The position numbers and the translations under genes were made by a program. Source: Chryseobacterium paludis (GTDB lineage Bacteria; Bacteroidota; Bacteroidia; Flavobacteriales; Weeksellaceae). Taken from it: a DNA stretch of 64,000 nt. Positions 18,355 through 26,677 of this stretch are shown one piece after another. Position 1 is the first letter of the stretch; the number at the start of each line of letters is the position of its first letter. The notes under the pieces were generated by a model that had not been told where the DNA came from, did not search any database, and saw only the letters and a program-made list of their open reading frames with translations. The stretch covers positions 3,757,001 through 3,821,000 of the forward strand of contig NZ_CP099966.1 in NCBI RefSeq assembly GCF_025403485.1, read 5' to 3'.

Positions 18355-19941
18355 TTAAAATGGGAAATCATCATCATCATCAAAATCATTCATAGAAGAT
18401 CCTGAGAGCTGAGAGTTATCTGGAAGATCAAATGCCGCACCTGGTTGAATGGTGGTTTTTATCTTGTCAAAACCACTAGGTTCATTAGAATTAAAATTAG
18501 AGGGATATCCTGGAGCTCCTCCCATCGCAGCCTCTACATCTCCAAATTTTGCAAAATGTTTCAAGAATGATAATCTTACATCTGCCGTAGCACCATTTCT
18601 GTGTTTTGCAATAATTAGTTCTGCTTGATTTTCTGTTGAACTTTCCTGTCCTTCCTCATCGTTATCCCAAACGGCAATTTTATAATATTCCGGTCTAAAT
18701 ATAAAAGATACAATATCGGCATCCTGCTCAATTGCTCCTGATTCCCTTAAATCGGAAAGTTGAGGTCTTTTTCCAGGACGGGTTTCCACACTTCTTGAAA
18801 GCTGAGAAAGCGCAATTACTGGTACATTCAATTCTTTTGCAATAGCTTTTAATGAACGTGAAATCATAGAAATTTCCTGTTCACGGTTTCCGCCTCCTTT
18901 TCCTCCACCTCCTGCGGTCATTAGCTGAAGGTAGTCAACCATGATCAGTCTAACGCCATGTTGCATAACTAGTCTTCGGCATTTTGCCCTGAAATCGAAT
19001 ATGGAAAGTGAGGGAGTTTCATCAATAAAAAGAGGTGCATTTTCCAATTCGGATACATTGGAGAACAGTCTTTGCCATTCTTCATCATCCAATGTTCCTT
19101 TCCTTAATTTTTCGGAAGAAATTCTTGTTTCAGAAGCGATCATCCTTGTGATAAGCTGTACTGATGCCATCTCCAGAGAGAAAAGAACCATAGGGATTTT
19201 GTGCCCTACCGCAATATTTCTTGCCATGGAAAGAAGAAATGCAGTTTTACCCATCGCCGGACGTGCAGCAATAATAATAAGGTCAGAATTTTGCCAACCT
19301 CCTGTTTCTTTATCGACATCTCTGAATCCCGATGGAACCCCTGAAAGGCCTTCTTTATCTTTTAAAGATTTAATAGTATCAATAGCTTGTTTTACCAATG
19401 AATTTGCTGTATCGAAACCTTTTTTAATAGTACCGTTAGTAATTTCAAAGAATGATTGTTCCGCTTTATCCAGTAGTTCAAATACGTCAGTTGATTCTTT
19501 ATATGAAGAGTCGATAACGTTGGCAGAAACGTTAATTAAACTTCTTAAAATATATTTTTCAAGAATAACACGAACGTGATATTCAATATGCGCAGATGAG
19601 CTAACTCCCATCGTTAGATCAATAATATAATGATCGCCACCTGCTAAATGTAGTTTTTCCTCCTTTTTTAGCTCCTGTATAATGGTCATTAAATCTACAG
19701 GATGGTTACCTTCATACAATTTCAATATGGTAGTAAAGATCACCTGATGTCTGGGGTCATAAAAAACTTCAGGAGTAAGTAAGTCAATGGAATGGTCTAG
19801 TCCTTTCTTATCAATTAAAAAAGTTCCTATAATCAATCTTTCAAAATCTACTGCATTAGGAGGCATTTTTCCATCAGCAATTGACAGTTCCTTCGCAAAG
19901 TTTCCATGCGTAAGAGATGATAATGTTTCTTTCTGCGCCAT
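18355..19941 (-). CDS. dnaB: Replicative DNA helicase DnaB
   Basis: A 528-residue hexameric helicase that unwinds DNA ahead of the replication fork. The N-terminal helical domain covers about 27-130, and the RecA-like ATPase domain about 185-460. Walker A is ARPAMGKTAF (226-235) and Walker B is in LIMVDYLQLM (332-341); SQLSRSVE and an arginine-bearing FIFRPEYY segment follow. The acidic tail NDFDDDDDFPF is typical of Bacteroidetes DnaB. There is no intein. It lies inside the array of surface protein genes, with rnhA 37 bases downstream. A promoter box ends four bases before its ATG. Confidence 0.97.
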   Translation of the reverse strand: MAQKETLSSLTHGNFAKELSIADGKMPPNAVDFERLIIGTFLIDKKGLDHSIDLLTPEVFYDPRHQVIFTTILKLYEGNHPVDLMTIIQELKKEEKLHLAGGDHYIIDLTMGVSSSAHIEYHVRVILEKYILRSLINVSANVIDSSYKESTDVFELLDKAEQSFFEITNGTIKKGFDTANSLVKQAIDTIKSLKDKEGLSGVPSGFRDVDKETGGWQNSDLIIIAARPAMGKTAFLLSMARNIAVGHKIPMVLFSLEMASVQLITRMIASETRISSEKLRKGTLDDEEWQRLFSNVSELENAPLFIDETPSLSIFDFRAKCRRLVMQHGVRLIMVDYLQLMTAGGGGKGGGNREQEISMISRSLKAIAKELNVPVIALSQLSRSVETRPGKRPQLSDLRESGAIEQDADIVSFIFRPEYYKIAVWDNDEEGQESSTENQAELIIAKHRNGATADVRLSFLKHFAKFGDVEAAMGGAPGYPSNFNSNEPSGFDKIKTTIQPGAAFDLPDNSQLSGSSMNDFDDDDDFPF

Positions 19942-19945
19942 GTTG

Positions 19946-19953
19946 CAAAGATA
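19946..19953 (-). promoter_or_regulatory. Putative -7 box of dnaB, nearly leaderless
   Basis: Minus-strand TATCTTTG, a full TAnnTTTG match, ends four bases before the dnaB ATG. The layout is the same as at xrtF, the GH3 gene and the nitroreductase gene. Confidence 0.55.
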
Positions 19954-20046
19954 GTTTATTTAAAAAATAATTAAAAAATAGTATTCAACAAATTATTCTT
20001 AATAGGTACTAAAATACCGCCAATAAAAGATAAAATATGTTGATAA

Positions 20047-20078
20047 AAAAATCACCTCAATATTGAGGTGATTTTTTA
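20047..20078 (-). terminator. Terminator of paralogue D
   Basis: A perfect 32-base palindrome with A and T runs at the two ends, 20 bases after the stop of the gene ending at 20099. The symmetrical layout could also stop transcription from the other strand. Confidence 0.85.
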
Positions 20079-20098
20079 GATTTGATTAATTATATAAA

Positions 20099-22171
20099 TT
20101 ATTCTCTGTTTTTTACCAATATCCATCCGCTATAATTCGTTTGAGTATTGTTTTTATCATTTTCGTTCCATGAGATCGTGAACCAATAAGTACCGGTTAT
20201 AATTTTTTTACCACCAGAAGTACCATCCCATCTGTATCCTCTCATTTTATCAGCCTCGTACAATTTATTTCCGTATCTATCATAAACAATGAAAACGAGA
20301 TTTTTCTTGTATCCTAATTCAGAGTAGTCTACATAATCATTTACGTTGTCTCCATTTGGAGTGATAGCATTAACTAAATTTGGAACTGTTACTTGAATAT
20401 CAATAGGTGTACAGTCAAAAGAATCTATAACATAGATTTTGTTTTCTCCTCTAGGAAGACCTGTGAATACATTTGAATCCTGCCAGTTAACACCATCTAG
20501 AGAGTATTTATATGGCGCTTTGCCTCCTGAAACATTTACTGTAATTGTATTGTTTGAAATATCAACACTCGTAATAACGGGTTGTTGCGAAGCATATACA
20601 TTTACTTGCTGTACCGTGTAGCAAATTCCTGTTTTTAACTTTACCCAATAAGATCCTACAGGTACATTCGTAATGGCTTGGGTTGTTGCTCCCGTGCTCC
20701 ATTCATACCCGTCGAAACCAGGTCCTGCATCTAACGTTGTCTTATCTTCTAAACAAATAGTAACATCCTTCAGAACGTTAGATTTTACCGGAGGTAAAAC
20801 TTTAAGGGTAATTTTAGCAATAGCATAACATAAGTTAGCATTGAATACTTTTACATATACCTCACCGTTAGTAGAGACGTACGCCAGAGGATTAGCTATT
20901 GGGCTTGTTCCACTTACAGCATTGGCCAGTGTAGTATAAAACTTTTTAGTAATCGGTGCTTGATTTGAGACATTAGCAGTGGTTAAATCAAATGATGCTG
21001 TCGTTATATTAGTATCTATATAACAAGATTCGATAGTAGCATCATTAACTACTACAACAGGATGGAATTTTAAAGTGATCTCAGAGTCATCTGAACATCC
21101 TTCTGTTGAAGTTACTTTTACATACACTTTCTTTTCAGCTGAAACATAGGCTGCTGGATTCATAATCTGATTAGTCCCAGCATTTAAATCAGCTAATGTA
21201 GGATAGTATTTCTTTATCGCAGTTGGATCACTAAAGGTATCAGCCAATGTTAAATTATAGGTTGCAGTTCCAGCACCATTGTTATTACATTCGAAAAGAG
21301 TAGCATCTTTGGCGACAATATTACCTTGCCTGAATTTAAACTTCCCAGTTATAAAACATTTATTAATCGGGTTGTCGGGATTCGTTGGGTCGGTATATGT
21401 TATTCTGTAATAATAAATAGTGGTTCCATTTACAACTGTGGGAGTAGGTAAAGGGTTGTTTCCTGTTATCGCATCATTGTTATCACTATGATAGGTTATC
21501 GAAAAATTAGGATTACCATTTATAATTCCTGCAGTTAAAGTATTAAAATCAAATGAACTTGGTAGTGCACATTTTAAAATCTCATTAGGAGAATCTGGTG
21601 TAGGACCAGGCACTCCTGGTGCGATAAATGGATTAGGGGTTAATGCAGGGTCGTTAAATGGAGAAGTCAGAGCAGCAGTTCCTCCCCAGGTTAAAGAAAA
21701 ACCATAAGGATTGTCTGGAAGATAGTTATCTATAAGAAGATAGTATGTTTCTCCAGCAATTACATCCAACGGTGCTTCCCATTTGTCTCCTGTTATTGTA
21801 GAACTTAATCCCGTTGCTCCGCTTGTACCAGAGAAATTACATCTGATTGCATTACCAAAATCCCAGGTAGCACAATCAATGTTTGGTCCATATACCGCGA
21901 AGTCATAATCGTATTGAAATACATTAGGGACCGTATATGGAGTTATGGTAAATTCAATCGTTCCTGTAGTTGCGGCAGTAAATACATACCAAACAGAAAA
22001 GTGTTCTAAATTTAAACAACTATTTGATGTTGGTTCCGCAATAGTACCATGATTACTTGGATTATAGGAAATGTCTGAGTTTCCACATACCGGAATTGCA
22101 GTAATACAGTCCGATTGTGAAAAATATAATTGGGACAAAAATAAAATAAAAATAAGTAGTAATTTTCTCAT
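20099..22171 (-). CDS. T9SS type-B sorted surface protein with Cys-rich N-terminal beta domain (paralogue D)
   Basis: A 690-residue secreted protein. The signal peptide (1-18, ending LYFSQ) is followed by an N-terminal domain starting SDCITAIPVCGNSDI. That domain continues with SVWYVFTAATTGTIEF and the segment YDFAVYGPNIDCATW, a layout like pre-peptidase C-terminal beta domains (about 20-175). A spacer, two Ig-like repeats and the LDAGPGFDGYEWSTG linker follow. The C-terminal sorting domain (601-690) is of the subtype seen in paralogue C (DRYGNKLYEADK, NDKNNTQTNY). There is no lectin domain. The exported location follows from the sorting domain; the function is unknown. Confidence 0.87.
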   Translation of the reverse strand: MRKLLLIFILFLSQLYFSQSDCITAIPVCGNSDISYNPSNHGTIAEPTSNSCLNLEHFSVWYVFTAATTGTIEFTITPYTVPNVFQYDYDFAVYGPNIDCATWDFGNAIRCNFSGTSGATGLSSTITGDKWEAPLDVIAGETYYLLIDNYLPDNPYGFSLTWGGTAALTSPFNDPALTPNPFIAPGVPGPTPDSPNEILKCALPSSFDFNTLTAGIINGNPNFSITYHSDNNDAITGNNPLPTPTVVNGTTIYYYRITYTDPTNPDNPINKCFITGKFKFRQGNIVAKDATLFECNNNGAGTATYNLTLADTFSDPTAIKKYYPTLADLNAGTNQIMNPAAYVSAEKKVYVKVTSTEGCSDDSEITLKFHPVVVVNDATIESCYIDTNITTASFDLTTANVSNQAPITKKFYTTLANAVSGTSPIANPLAYVSTNGEVYVKVFNANLCYAIAKITLKVLPPVKSNVLKDVTICLEDKTTLDAGPGFDGYEWSTGATTQAITNVPVGSYWVKLKTGICYTVQQVNVYASQQPVITSVDISNNTITVNVSGGKAPYKYSLDGVNWQDSNVFTGLPRGENKIYVIDSFDCTPIDIQVTVPNLVNAITPNGDNVNDYVDYSELGYKKNLVFIVYDRYGNKLYEADKMRGYRWDGTSGGKKIITGTYWFTISWNENDKNNTQTNYSGWILVKNRE

Positions 22172-22192
22172 TTTGAAATGAATTTAATGTAA

Positions 22193-22200
22193 CAAAAATA
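22193..22200 (-). promoter_or_regulatory. Putative -7 box of paralogue D
   Basis: Minus-strand TATTTTTG matches TAnnTTTG, 21 bases before the ATG at 22171. The region is A/T-rich, so chance matches are possible. Confidence 0.4.
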
Positions 22201-22244
22201 GCGAAAATAACAAAATATTTAAGTTATTATTCGCACGAATTAAT

Positions 22245-22270
22245 AAAAACCGCTTGAAAAAGCGGTTTTT
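22245..22270 (-). terminator. Terminator of paralogue E
   Basis: Perfect eleven-base arms (22245-22255 and 22260-22270) around a four-base loop, ending in a T run on the minus strand, 14 bases after the stop codon of the gene ending at 22285. Confidence 0.85.
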
Positions 22271-22284
22271 ACTAAAAAATATGA

Positions 22285-24384
22285 TTATTCTCTGTTTTTA
22301 ACCATAATCCAGCTAGAGAATTTGATAGGCGTATTTTTCTTATCATTCTCATTCCAGGTTACAGAATACCAGTAAGTTCCAGTTGAAACTTTTTTATTTC
22401 CATTGGTAGTACCATCCCACTTATAGCCATTAGTTTTATCAGCCTGGAAAATCTTAGCACCATATCGGTCAAATATGCTTAATACTAAATTTTGCTTGCC
22501 TGCTAACGCAGAATAGTCAATTACATCATTAATACCATCATTATTAGGAGTGATCACATTAATTAAATTAGGAACTACAACAGTGACGTCAATAGGTTCA
22601 CAATCATAAGAATCTTTCACATAAATTTGAGTATCTCCTCTAGGGATATTATTAAATACATTTGAATCCTGCCAGTTGATATTATCAATTGAATATTTAT
22701 AAGGTGGAGTGCCTCCAATAACATTTACAGTAATGGTATTCGTTGAAATATCTACATTCGTTATAACTGGTTGTTCGGTAGGATGAACTGTTACTGTTTG
22801 GGTTGTAATACATTCTCCTGTTTTTAATTTTACCCAGTAAGTTCCAACCGGGACGTCTGTAATTGCCTGCGTTGTAGCACCGGTGCTCCATAAATAAGAA
22901 GCAAATCCAGGGCCTGCATCTAAAGTTGTTCTATCTTCCATACAGATGATCTTATCAACCAAAACTGTAGATTTTACCGGAGGTAATACGATCAAGGTAA
23001 TCTTTGCAACAGTGAAACAATTGTTTGAATTTGATACCCTAACGTAAACAACACCGTTCGGAGCTACATATGCTGCAGCTGCGGCTGGCAAAATTTCATT
23101 TGTAGCGTTTACAGCATCTGTCATAGATGGGTAATATTTTTTAGTGGTTCCAGACAGAGATGTTACGATAGCGGCTGGAAGATTAAACAATGCTGTTGAA
23201 GGGTTTGTTTCAATAAAACAAGATCTTATAGTAGGTTCTAATACCGTTACAATTGGATGGAAGTTTAGCTTGATTTCGGCTATTGCTGTACATCCAAACT
23301 GATTGGTTGCTTTTACGTAGGCAGATCCTGAAGGAGCAACATAAACATAAGGGTTTGTGATTTCACTTGTTCCATTATTAGCATCAGCTAGTGAAGGATA
23401 ATATTGAAATGTCAGACCAGGAATGGCACCTGCACCAACGTCTGCAGTTGATAAGTCATAGGTTCCTGTTCCGGAGTTGTTATTACTACAGGAAGTAAGT
23501 GATCCTGGAGTGAGTGTGAATGACCTGTCTACGAATTTTATCGTTCCAAATTCTTTGCACTTATTTAAAAAACTGGCTGGACTTGTAGGGTCAAAATAGC
23601 TGATAACATAAGTGTAAGTTGTAGCTGGATTTACAACAGTTTGGCCAATGATTGGATTTACATCATCCAAAGCATCAGTAGCTGTTTTATAATACTTAAT
23701 AATGAAGCTAGGGTTACCATTTAATATTCCTGAAGTCAAAGTAGAGAAATCAAAATTTAAATTACAAATGTCAAGAATACCATCATGATTTGGGCCAGGT
23801 GTAACAAACGGATATGGCTGTAAAACAGGATCTCCAAAAGGAGTAAGTAATCCTGCAGATCCTCCGAAGGTTAGTGAAAACTGTGAGCTGGCGCCGGAAA
23901 ATTGATCAACTAACAGATAATATACTTGTCCTGGCAGAACATCGATATATTTTACCATACCATCTGATGGGTTTCCTAAATTATCAGTACCTGCATCTTC
24001 CGATGTATCAAGTGAAGTGAGGTTAAGTCCTGTTATGTACTGTCCAGGTGATGGCGAATCATAAGAGCATCTGAGTGGCATTATGGTTTGAATCTCTGCA
24101 CAGGTGTTATTAGGGCCATAAAGAGCCCAGTCATAATCCACATTATTAACAGGATCAATCGCAAATGTCAAAGTACCTGCAGTAAGTGTACTGAAGGTAA
24201 ACCAAATAGAGTTGTTTTCTCCGCCTAAACAACCTGCATTCCCTTCATCACTGTTTCCGGTTCCAGTGGGTGTAAGGGTAATATCTGCATTACTACAGAT
24301 AGGTATTGCTGTTGAGCAGTCGTTATTTTGTGCGAAAAAAATATGAGATACCAAAAAGGCTATAAAGAGTAATGTTTTTTTCAT
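22285..24384 (-). CDS. T9SS type-B sorted surface protein with Cys-rich N-terminal beta domain (paralogue E)
   Basis: A 699-residue secreted protein. The signal peptide (1-18, ending IFFAQ) is followed by a domain beginning NDCSTAIPICSNADI with SIWFTFSTLTAGTLTF and YDWALYGPNNTC, related to the N-terminus of paralogue D. Two Ig-like repeats and the ASYLWSTGATTQAI linker lead to the C-terminal sorting domain (609-699). That last domain is of the A/B subtype (VIDYSALAGKQNLV, DRYGAKIFQ, NDKKNTPIKF), not the D subtype. So this gene pairs a D-like front with an A/B-like end. It follows a small secreted protein gene with a 39-base gap and may share its transcript. Confidence 0.87.
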   Translation of the reverse strand: MKKTLLFIAFLVSHIFFAQNNDCSTAIPICSNADITLTPTGTGNSDEGNAGCLGGENNSIWFTFSTLTAGTLTFAIDPVNNVDYDWALYGPNNTCAEIQTIMPLRCSYDSPSPGQYITGLNLTSLDTSEDAGTDNLGNPSDGMVKYIDVLPGQVYYLLVDQFSGASSQFSLTFGGSAGLLTPFGDPVLQPYPFVTPGPNHDGILDICNLNFDFSTLTSGILNGNPSFIIKYYKTATDALDDVNPIIGQTVVNPATTYTYVISYFDPTSPASFLNKCKEFGTIKFVDRSFTLTPGSLTSCSNNNSGTGTYDLSTADVGAGAIPGLTFQYYPSLADANNGTSEITNPYVYVAPSGSAYVKATNQFGCTAIAEIKLNFHPIVTVLEPTIRSCFIETNPSTALFNLPAAIVTSLSGTTKKYYPSMTDAVNATNEILPAAAAAYVAPNGVVYVRVSNSNNCFTVAKITLIVLPPVKSTVLVDKIICMEDRTTLDAGPGFASYLWSTGATTQAITDVPVGTYWVKLKTGECITTQTVTVHPTEQPVITNVDISTNTITVNVIGGTPPYKYSIDNINWQDSNVFNNIPRGDTQIYVKDSYDCEPIDVTVVVPNLINVITPNNDGINDVIDYSALAGKQNLVLSIFDRYGAKIFQADKTNGYKWDGTTNGNKKVSTGTYWYSVTWNENDKKNTPIKFSSWIMVKNRE

Positions 24385-24423
24385 AATTTTTTTTTTAAAT
24401 AGAAGTAAATTTGTACTGTAAAA

Positions 24424-24828
24424 CTATTTTGCAGTTTTAACGGCTTCAAACTTTGTTCTCTGCTCTCGAATAAGATTTAGTAAATCAGTGATTTCTTTAT
24501 TATCAGGTTGTAATTCTAAACTTCCTGCAACAAACTTTTCAGCGAGGCTGTTAGTATATCTAGTATCTGCTTTCTTATTGCCGCTGTTTATAATAAATTC
24601 ACCTTCCTTGTATAATACAAGGCCAGCATAATAATACGCTTTCCACCTGTAAGGATCTCTGGATTTTTTTAATTCCGAAAACTCTCTGAAAAGCTTTTCG
24701 TAATCAGCGACGGTTTTTGCAGACGATATTTTTTCTGCTTTTTGATTCAGTGTATTCTCGTAACTACTCTGGGCAGAAATAAGTACACTAAACAATACAA
24801 AATAAAAAGTGAGTAAAGTTTTTTTCAT
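24424..24828 (-). CDS. Small secreted protein of unknown function
   Basis: A 134-residue protein with a signal peptide (1-19, ending VLISAQ). The rest is mainly charged helix: a Lys/Glu-rich segment, then RWKAYYYAGLVLYKEGEF and LAEKFVAGSLELQPDN, which resemble TPR-like helical hairpins. It is therefore probably a periplasmic or outer-membrane-associated helical repeat protein. No catalytic motif is seen. It lies 39 bases upstream of paralogue E on the same strand and could be its operon partner. I do not recognise a named family. Confidence 0.65.
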   Translation of the reverse strand: MKKTLLTFYFVLFSVLISAQSSYENTLNQKAEKISSAKTVADYEKLFREFSELKKSRDPYRWKAYYYAGLVLYKEGEFIINSGNKKADTRYTNSLAEKFVAGSLELQPDNKEITDLLNLIREQRTKFEAVKTAK

Positions 24829-24847
24829 AAGGGGGGATTTTATACGA

Positions 24848-24855
24848 CAAATATA
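24848..24855 (-). promoter_or_regulatory. Putative -7 box for the small secreted protein and paralogue E
   Basis: Minus-strand TATATTTG matches TAnnTTTG, 19 bases before the ATG at 24828. The leader contains a run of six Cs on the minus strand. Confidence 0.45.
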
Positions 24856-24917
24856 AAAAATTATTAATCTTCAATTAATGTTTTTAAGATTTATTTAATA
24901 GAACGGTAAATATGTGT

Positions 24918-26153
24918 TTAATATTGCATTTTTCTTAGTTTAGAATTGGTACTTCCTACAATTAATGCAATAAGTACGGTCATTGTTCCGCCAAATACGA
25001 CCGAACGGACTACCCCAAGGAGCTTTGCGGATAATCCACTTTCAAATTGCCCCATTTCATTACTAGACATAATAAAGATAGAATTTACGCTCAGAACGCG
25101 TCCCCTGATGTGATCTGGTGTTTTTAATTGTACAATAGTGCCTCGTATGACAACTGAAATTCCATCCAACATCCCACTTAACACCAAAAACATAAATGAT
25201 AACCAGTATATGTTTGATAATCCAAACCCTATTATGCAAAGTCCAAATCCTGTAACCACAGCAAGAAGTATTTTCCCTTGGTTCTTTCTTAACGGAATGA
25301 TTGATAAAGTAGTAATAATACACATAGAGCCGATGTCTGATGCGGCATTTAATAAACCAAATCCTTCTGCGCCTACTTTTAATATATCGGTAGCATACAC
25401 CGGAATCATAGCTACAGCACCACCAAAAAGGACAGCAAACATATCTAAACACAGTGCTCCCAAAATTTCTTTGGTCTTGAATATGTACGAAATACCTTCG
25501 CGCATGCTTTCTATAACATTTACACTGTCTTTTTTATATTCAGAATGTTGTTTTTTAAGTTGCCAGAAAAAGAGAGATGCTGTGAAAATTAATAAGATAA
25601 TAACTACTAATGTCCATTTTACGCCAAAAAAGCCTATCAAAATACCTCCAGCTGCATGTCCACACACTGAAGATATCAGAAATGTAGCCTGGTTGAGAGT
25701 TACTGCATTAGGTAGATTTTCTTTTTTTACAATTTTTGGGATCATCGATGGAACGATTGGGCCAATAAAAGCTCTTGCGATTCCTGTAAAAAAAATCACA
25801 CTATAAATAAAATAGGTGATCTGATGGCCTGTAAAATGCATTTCAACATCAAAAAAAGCAGGAATAAGAAGCAAGCCTATGAGGAATATATAGGCATAAT
25901 TGCAAATTAATAAAAGCCTTTTTTTCTCATTCATATCAATTACATGTCCTGCATATAATGCGCAGCTAACAGCTGGTATGACCTCTGAAAGACCTATTAA
26001 TCCTATTGAAAATGGATCTTTTGTTAATTGATATACCCACCATCCAAGTAAGGTAGCAAGCATTCTGAAGGCTAAAACGATAAAAAATCTTCCCGTAAGA
26101 AGATTTCTAAATTCAATATTTTGTAGTGTTTTTAACGGAGTAAAGGAAATCAT
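24918..26153 (-). CDS. Major facilitator superfamily transporter
   Basis: A 411-residue inner-membrane protein with about twelve hydrophobic helices, of the MFS type related to enterobactin exporters and macrolide-efflux-like carriers. The usual loop is near MNEKKRLLL after helix 2, and a charged central loop (QLKKQHSEYKKDS) lies between the two six-helix halves. The substrate cannot be read from the sequence. I place the start at ATG 26153; a TTG two codons upstream lies inside the likely promoter box and would not be transcribed. It is a single gene with no obvious partner. Confidence 0.85.
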   Translation of the reverse strand: MISFTPLKTLQNIEFRNLLTGRFFIVLAFRMLATLLGWWVYQLTKDPFSIGLIGLSEVIPAVSCALYAGHVIDMNEKKRLLLICNYAYIFLIGLLLIPAFFDVEMHFTGHQITYFIYSVIFFTGIARAFIGPIVPSMIPKIVKKENLPNAVTLNQATFLISSVCGHAAGGILIGFFGVKWTLVVIILLIFTASLFFWQLKKQHSEYKKDSVNVIESMREGISYIFKTKEILGALCLDMFAVLFGGAVAMIPVYATDILKVGAEGFGLLNAASDIGSMCIITTLSIIPLRKNQGKILLAVVTGFGLCIIGFGLSNIYWLSFMFLVLSGMLDGISVVIRGTIVQLKTPDHIRGRVLSVNSIFIMSSNEMGQFESGLSAKLLGVVRSVVFGGTMTVLIALIVGSTNSKLRKMQY

Positions 26154-26156
26154 ACG

Positions 26157-26164
26157 CAAAAATA
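26157..26164 (-). promoter_or_regulatory. Putative -7 box of the MFS gene, overlapping a terminator T run
   Basis: Minus-strand TATTTTTG ends three bases before the ATG at 26153. It is formed in part by the T run that follows the hairpin at 26161-26190, so the end of one transcript and the start of the next share bases. Confidence 0.45.
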
Positions 26165-26190
26165 GCTCTAAATATTTATTTAGAGCTATT
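26161..26190 (-). terminator. Terminator of the small lipoprotein gene
   Basis: A perfect 30-base inverted repeat (14-base arms, two-base centre) followed on the minus strand by a T run, 55 bases after the stop of the gene ending at 26246. Confidence 0.75.
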
Positions 26191-26245
26191 AGCTTATTGA
26201 TTTTTCAAATGATAAATCAAATGTATTTTGAAAGATAAAATCTAT

Positions 26246-26608
26246 TTAATCTGCTCTTGAAGCACTTACTACGATAGCAGCAGCGGCGGCAGCACCGATT
26301 ATAACGGCACCTCCAGCTACTCTTGCTCTTGATCTGTCCTTAACCGCAGCAACATTGGCCTTAGGAATAATTACCTCTGTACTGTCTTTTTTTCCGGCAG
26401 TTCCTACAATATTATCACCCTGTATATTACGGAATAACATTTTTTGTTTTTTAGAACCGTCTTTCATAGTGACAATGTACATTCTTCCTGCTTCTAGATT
26501 GGAGTAATTATTTTTCGAAACATCTTCACTGTATTTTGTAGTAGCACATGAAGAGATAAAAAATAAAGATGTCAGTAAAGATGATTTTAAAAGTACAGAT
26601 GCTTTCAT
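26246..26608 (-). CDS. Small lipoprotein of unknown function
   Basis: A 120-residue protein. The signal sequence ends in a lipobox, FISSC, with Cys21 as the lipidation site. A polar domain follows (EAGRMYIVTMKDGSKKQKMLF...GDNIVGTAGKKDS). This looks like a small beta-barrel fold of the type that holds a modification or ligand site; the reading is tentative. The C-terminus carries an Ala/Val/Ile-rich segment, GGAVIIGAAAAAAIVVSA, that could be a membrane helix or glycine-zipper-like insert. It is a single gene with its own promoter box and terminator. No partner suggests a function. Confidence 0.7.
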   Translation of the reverse strand: MKASVLLKSSLLTSLFFISSCATTKYSEDVSKNNYSNLEAGRMYIVTMKDGSKKQKMLFRNIQGDNIVGTAGKKDSTEVIIPKANVAAVKDRSRARVAGGAVIIGAAAAAAIVVSASRAD

Positions 26609-26626
26609 TATTTTTATTTAGTTTTT

Positions 26627-26634
26627 CAAATTTA
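26627..26634 (-). promoter_or_regulatory. Putative -7 box of the small lipoprotein gene
   Basis: Minus-strand TAAATTTG matches TAnnTTTG, 18 bases before the ATG at 26608. Confidence 0.45.
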
Positions 26635-26677
26635 TAATTTTTTTTGAATATATGTTTTTGGAATTGAAAAAATATGA

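Noticed and set aside
18941-19579. A 212-codon plus-strand open frame opposite dnaB
   Set aside because: It lies wholly inside dnaB on the other strand, has no family-like motif and no promoter box, and is a shadow of the strongly conserved gene.
10856-24384. A mobile element or phage-borne array
   Set aside because: There are no transposase, integrase or terminal repeats, and housekeeping genes are interleaved; tandem duplication explains the pattern.
25138-25806. A 222-codon plus-strand open frame opposite the MFS gene
   Set aside because: It mirrors the coding strand of a clear transporter and has a composition typical of antisense frames.
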